A DNA stretch of 64,000 nucleotides from Affinundibacterium baiyunense. Lineage in GTDB: Bacteria; Pseudomonadota; Gammaproteobacteria; Burkholderiales; Burkholderiaceae_D. Below the pieces are notes generated by a model, which searched no databases, had not been told where the DNA came from, and was given only the letters and a program-made list of their open reading frames with translations. The DNA lies in NCBI RefSeq assembly GCF_018139645.1, contig NZ_JAGSPM010000012.1, positions 23,572-87,571 of the forward strand, written 5' to 3'. How positions within the stretch are numbered: position 1 is the stretch's first letter; each line of letters begins with the position of its first letter. This document shows, one piece after another, positions 61,968 to 64,000 of this stretch. Position numbers and translations under genes: made by a program.

Positions 61968-62165
61968 TTACGACGCCACTGTGAATTTTTTCAACTTACG
62001 TGTTTCAATCTTTTCCAAAATTACTAACTTGAAGCCACGATCGGCTTTGCTCCACACCGTAATTTCATCAATTGTACGCAAACATCCAACGCACAAACCT
62101 GAATCACTACTGATCTTGCACTGTTTTACACAAGGAGACATTACTTCTGCTTCGATACTATTCAT
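61968..62165 (-). CDS. DUF1289 small cysteine-rich protein
   Basis: The 65-residue protein has four cysteines (C12, C16, C25, C28) in the DUF1289 pattern SPCVKQC ... GLCVGCLRT, likely binding a metal. Its ATG overlaps the TGA of the flavoprotein gene (ATGA, 62162-62165), so translation is coupled. The function is unknown. Confidence 0.85.
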   Translation of the reverse strand: MNSIEAEVMSPCVKQCKISSDSGLCVGCLRTIDEITVWSKADRGFKLVILEKIETRKLKKFTVAS

Positions 62166-63436
62166 TTTATTCCTTCATTGCTTGATTGCGAAACGTCTGC
62201 TGACTGTCGAAGCAACCAATTGACAAGCCCACGTCCAGCCGCAACTCCCGTAGCAAAACAAGCACTCAATAGATAACCACCAGTAGGCGCTTCCCAATCC
62301 AACATCTCTCCAGCACAAAACCAACCTGGCTTGGCAGTTATCATGTAATTCGAATCCAATTCAGAAAAATCAATACCGCCCGCGCTACTAATTGCCTCAT
62401 CGATAGGAAAAGGTGCGAGCAAACGAATTGGCAAGGCTTTAATGCAGGCAGCTAGTTTTATCTCATCTTTCAATATCTCTGGATCTAAAATTTCGTATAA
62501 GAGAGCGCAATGAACCGGATGCAGTCCTAGCTTGCTACGTAAATGACTTGAAAGCGATCTGGAACCACGTGGCATGGCTAACTCTTCGAATACCCTAGCG
62601 GGTGACTTGGCGGGCAAGAGATCAATCAGTATGTCAGCATATTCATCTGTTCGAATCTGTTCCCGAATATCTGCAGAATACGCGTAGATTAAGCTACCTT
62701 CGACACCGCGCTCTGTGATTACAAATTGCCCCAGTTTGGACGGACTACGATTACTACCCAGATCCAAACTCAAACTTACATTGGTGAGGGGTGTTCCGGC
62801 AAACTTCTCTTGAAAGAATGAAGACCAATTAGCAACAAAACCGCAATTACTTGGCTGAAAATCCTGAACACGAATTTTCTGTGCCGCAAATTCCTTAATC
62901 CATGTGCCATCAGAGCCTAACCGCTTCCAACTGGCGCCACCAAGTGCGAAAACAACCGCATCAAATTTAATCGCAACCAGACCACTTGGTGATTCAAATT
63001 GATGCTTATCCTTGTCGACACCTAGCCATCGATGCCGCATATGAAATCGCACTCCGTTTGCCTTTAGTCGATGTAACCACGCTCGCAATAAAGGTGCGGC
63101 CTTCATATCGATAGGAAAGATGCGACCAGACGTGCCTACAAAAGTTTCAATACCCAAGTTTTTCGCCCATGCACGAATTTGATTGGCGTCGAACTTCTGC
63201 AAGCATTGTTCCAGTACTTCAGATCTTTCTCGGTAGCGCTGTTTAAATTGAGTGAAATCCTCGGAGTGCGACAAATTCATTCCACTTTTACCTGCCAGTA
63301 AAAACTTCCTTCCAGCAGAAGGCATCGCATCATAAACATGCACCTCGAATCCACGCTCTGCAATTTGTTCAGCCGCCATCAAACCCGCAGGACCTGCACC
63401 AATAACAGCAACTATTTGTTCTTTTTGTATTTGCAT
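62162..63436 (-). CDS. TIGR03862/HI0933-family FAD flavoprotein (BaiN-like)
   Basis: From the ATG at 63436 the protein has 424 residues; a TTG two codons earlier is possible. The FAD Rossmann loop reads VIGAGPAGLMAAEQIAERG, followed by the family landmark RKFLLAGKSGMNLSHSE. The C-terminal segment AGGIDFSELDSNYMITAKPG and WEAPTGGYLL match the HI0933 pattern. The reaction is unknown. It heads a run with DUF1289, carbonic anhydrase and DUF2520. Confidence 0.88.
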   Translation of the reverse strand: MQIQKEQIVAVIGAGPAGLMAAEQIAERGFEVHVYDAMPSAGRKFLLAGKSGMNLSHSEDFTQFKQRYRERSEVLEQCLQKFDANQIRAWAKNLGIETFVGTSGRIFPIDMKAAPLLRAWLHRLKANGVRFHMRHRWLGVDKDKHQFESPSGLVAIKFDAVVFALGGASWKRLGSDGTWIKEFAAQKIRVQDFQPSNCGFVANWSSFFQEKFAGTPLTNVSLSLDLGSNRSPSKLGQFVITERGVEGSLIYAYSADIREQIRTDEYADILIDLLPAKSPARVFEELAMPRGSRSLSSHLRSKLGLHPVHCALLYEILDPEILKDEIKLAACIKALPIRLLAPFPIDEAISSAGGIDFSELDSNYMITAKPGWFCAGEMLDWEAPTGGYLLSACFATGVAAGRGLVNWLLRQSADVSQSSNEGIK

Positions 63437-63842
63437 AAGCAATCAATTGTTCGCATCATAAAGATGCTCCGGAAATCAACGAGATTATAACTACAAGCGC
63501 ATTCCTACACCTAAAAGCACAGTACACCAATATCGCGAATTAGAATTTTCAGAACTTAAATACCGTAAAAGTTTTATGACTACCAAAGCATTTTCCTTTC
63601 TTATTTAAAGTCGGCTTTTTAACGCGATCAGAATGCGAAGATTAAATATCTAGATCAGGGATATTTAAGAAGAGGGAAAGTTAAAGTGTAAGTGAGCTGT
63701 GAGCGATAAAAGGAAACGCAGCAAGGAGGAAAGACGAGATGAAATACGGAAGGAGTTGAGTAAGGGGGAACGAAAGGAATGGGCAAAGGGTAAAGCTAAG
63801 AGTAAAAAAAATCAGAAAGTAAAAAGTGAGAAGGTAAAAAGC
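63437..63842. other. non-coding spacer next to the rRNA operon, with a purine-rich strand
   Basis: No gene is seen over about 400 bp. From about 63661 to 63842 the plus strand is roughly four-fifths purine, with repeated AAAG, GGAA and GGTAAA-type words, and adjoins the terminator of the rRNA operon. The asymmetry is clear by eye. Its cause is unknown. Confidence 0.5.
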
Positions 63843-63875
63843 AAAAGCCCCTGATTCGTTGAAATCAGGGGCTTT
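63843..63875 (-). terminator. terminator of the rRNA operon
   Basis: AAAGCCCCTGATT and AATCAGGGGCTTT form a long GC-rich stem at 63844-63875. On the minus strand it lies 11 bp after the 5S gene and is followed by TTTTGCTTTTT. Confidence 0.88.
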
Positions 63876-63886
63876 CTGGGATAAGA

Positions 63887-64000
63887 GCCTGACGATGACC
63901 TACTTTCACACTGGTTGCAGCACTATCATCGGCGCAAAGTCGTTTCACGGTCCTGTTCGGGATGGGAAGGTGTGGTACCAACTTGCTATAGTCATCAGGC
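63887..64000 (-). rRNA. rrf: 5S ribosomal RNA (complete or lacking at most a base or two at the window edge)
   Basis: The reverse strand reads GCCTGATGACTATAGCAAG at its 5' end and ends GTCATCGTCAGGC, with the conserved internal segments CCATCCCGAACAGG and GATGATAGTG. The 5' and 3' ends pair as in 5S rRNA. The rest of the operon (23S, 16S) must lie beyond the right edge. Confidence 0.95.

Overview
The window looks like chromosomal DNA from a betaproteobacterium of the order Burkholderiales. The moderately AT-rich composition and the gene families are most reminiscent of Oxalobacteraceae such as Undibacterium, but nothing here proves the genus. Markers for the order are the gshA-gshB-EIIA-HPr-EI cluster, the argS-SPOR-dsbA operon, a proteobacterial-type GshA, RdgC, and tRNA-Val/tRNA-Asp in tandem. 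The right edge holds a 5S rRNA gene, so an rRNA operon on the minus strand lies just outside. I see no insertion sequence, integrase, prophage or CRISPR array. This is mostly core chromosome with a few accessory genes.

Layout. 0-7.5 kb: an exported serine hydrolase, two exported DJ-1/PfpI proteins, an SPFH protein paired with a tail-anchored zinc-ribbon protein, and a DUF4124 protein. 7.5-15.7 kb: a 1705-residue alpha-2-macroglobulin-like protein and a TonB-dependent receptor. 15.8-22.3 kb: a cobalamin-binding-like protein with an SDR, the argS-SPOR-dsbA operon, rdgC, and two tRNAs. 22.4-28.2 kb: a TPR-GGDEF cyclase, an unrecognised protein, GtrA, SlyX, an M29-like metalloprotein and a Spy-like chaperone. 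28.4-33.3 kb: an OmpR/EnvZ-type pair divergent from spy, a split chromate transporter, an orphan phage-CII-like regulator and a tandem methylglyoxal-synthase-like protein. 33.4-40.8 kb: an EAL/HD-GYP pair, a CocE-type hydrolase, a degenerate GGDEF protein and a PLP desulfhydrase-like enzyme. 40.9-47.9 kb: an orphan sugar-binding protein, small membrane proteins, glpD, and an MHS-type transporter. 47.9-57.2 kb: an aminotransferase, two secreted TonB-C proteins, a chemoreceptor, the regulatory PTS and glutathione synthesis. 57.2-64 kb: an AI-2E family permease, a Cache-like GGDEF cyclase, a four-gene run (flavoprotein, DUF1289, alpha-carbonic anhydrase, DUF2520), and 5S rRNA.

Themes. Five proteins with c-di-GMP domains lie between 22 and 60 kb. 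Several envelope-stress or periplasmic protection functions are present: Spy-like protein with its two-component system, alpha-2-macroglobulin, DsbA and the SPFH module. The observations I would follow first are the SPFH/zinc-ribbon pair (like Bacillus YdjI/YdjG, here without PspA), the methylglyoxal synthase with one degenerate and one intact domain, the two exported TonB-C domains without an anchor, and several sharp DNA sites. Those sites are an FNR-type box at glpD, an OmpR-type 10-bp tandem repeat at the response regulator, a 15-bp perfect inverted repeat before the DUF4124 gene, and a 9-bp dyad before rdgC. I cannot demonstrate a wholly new system from sequence alone.
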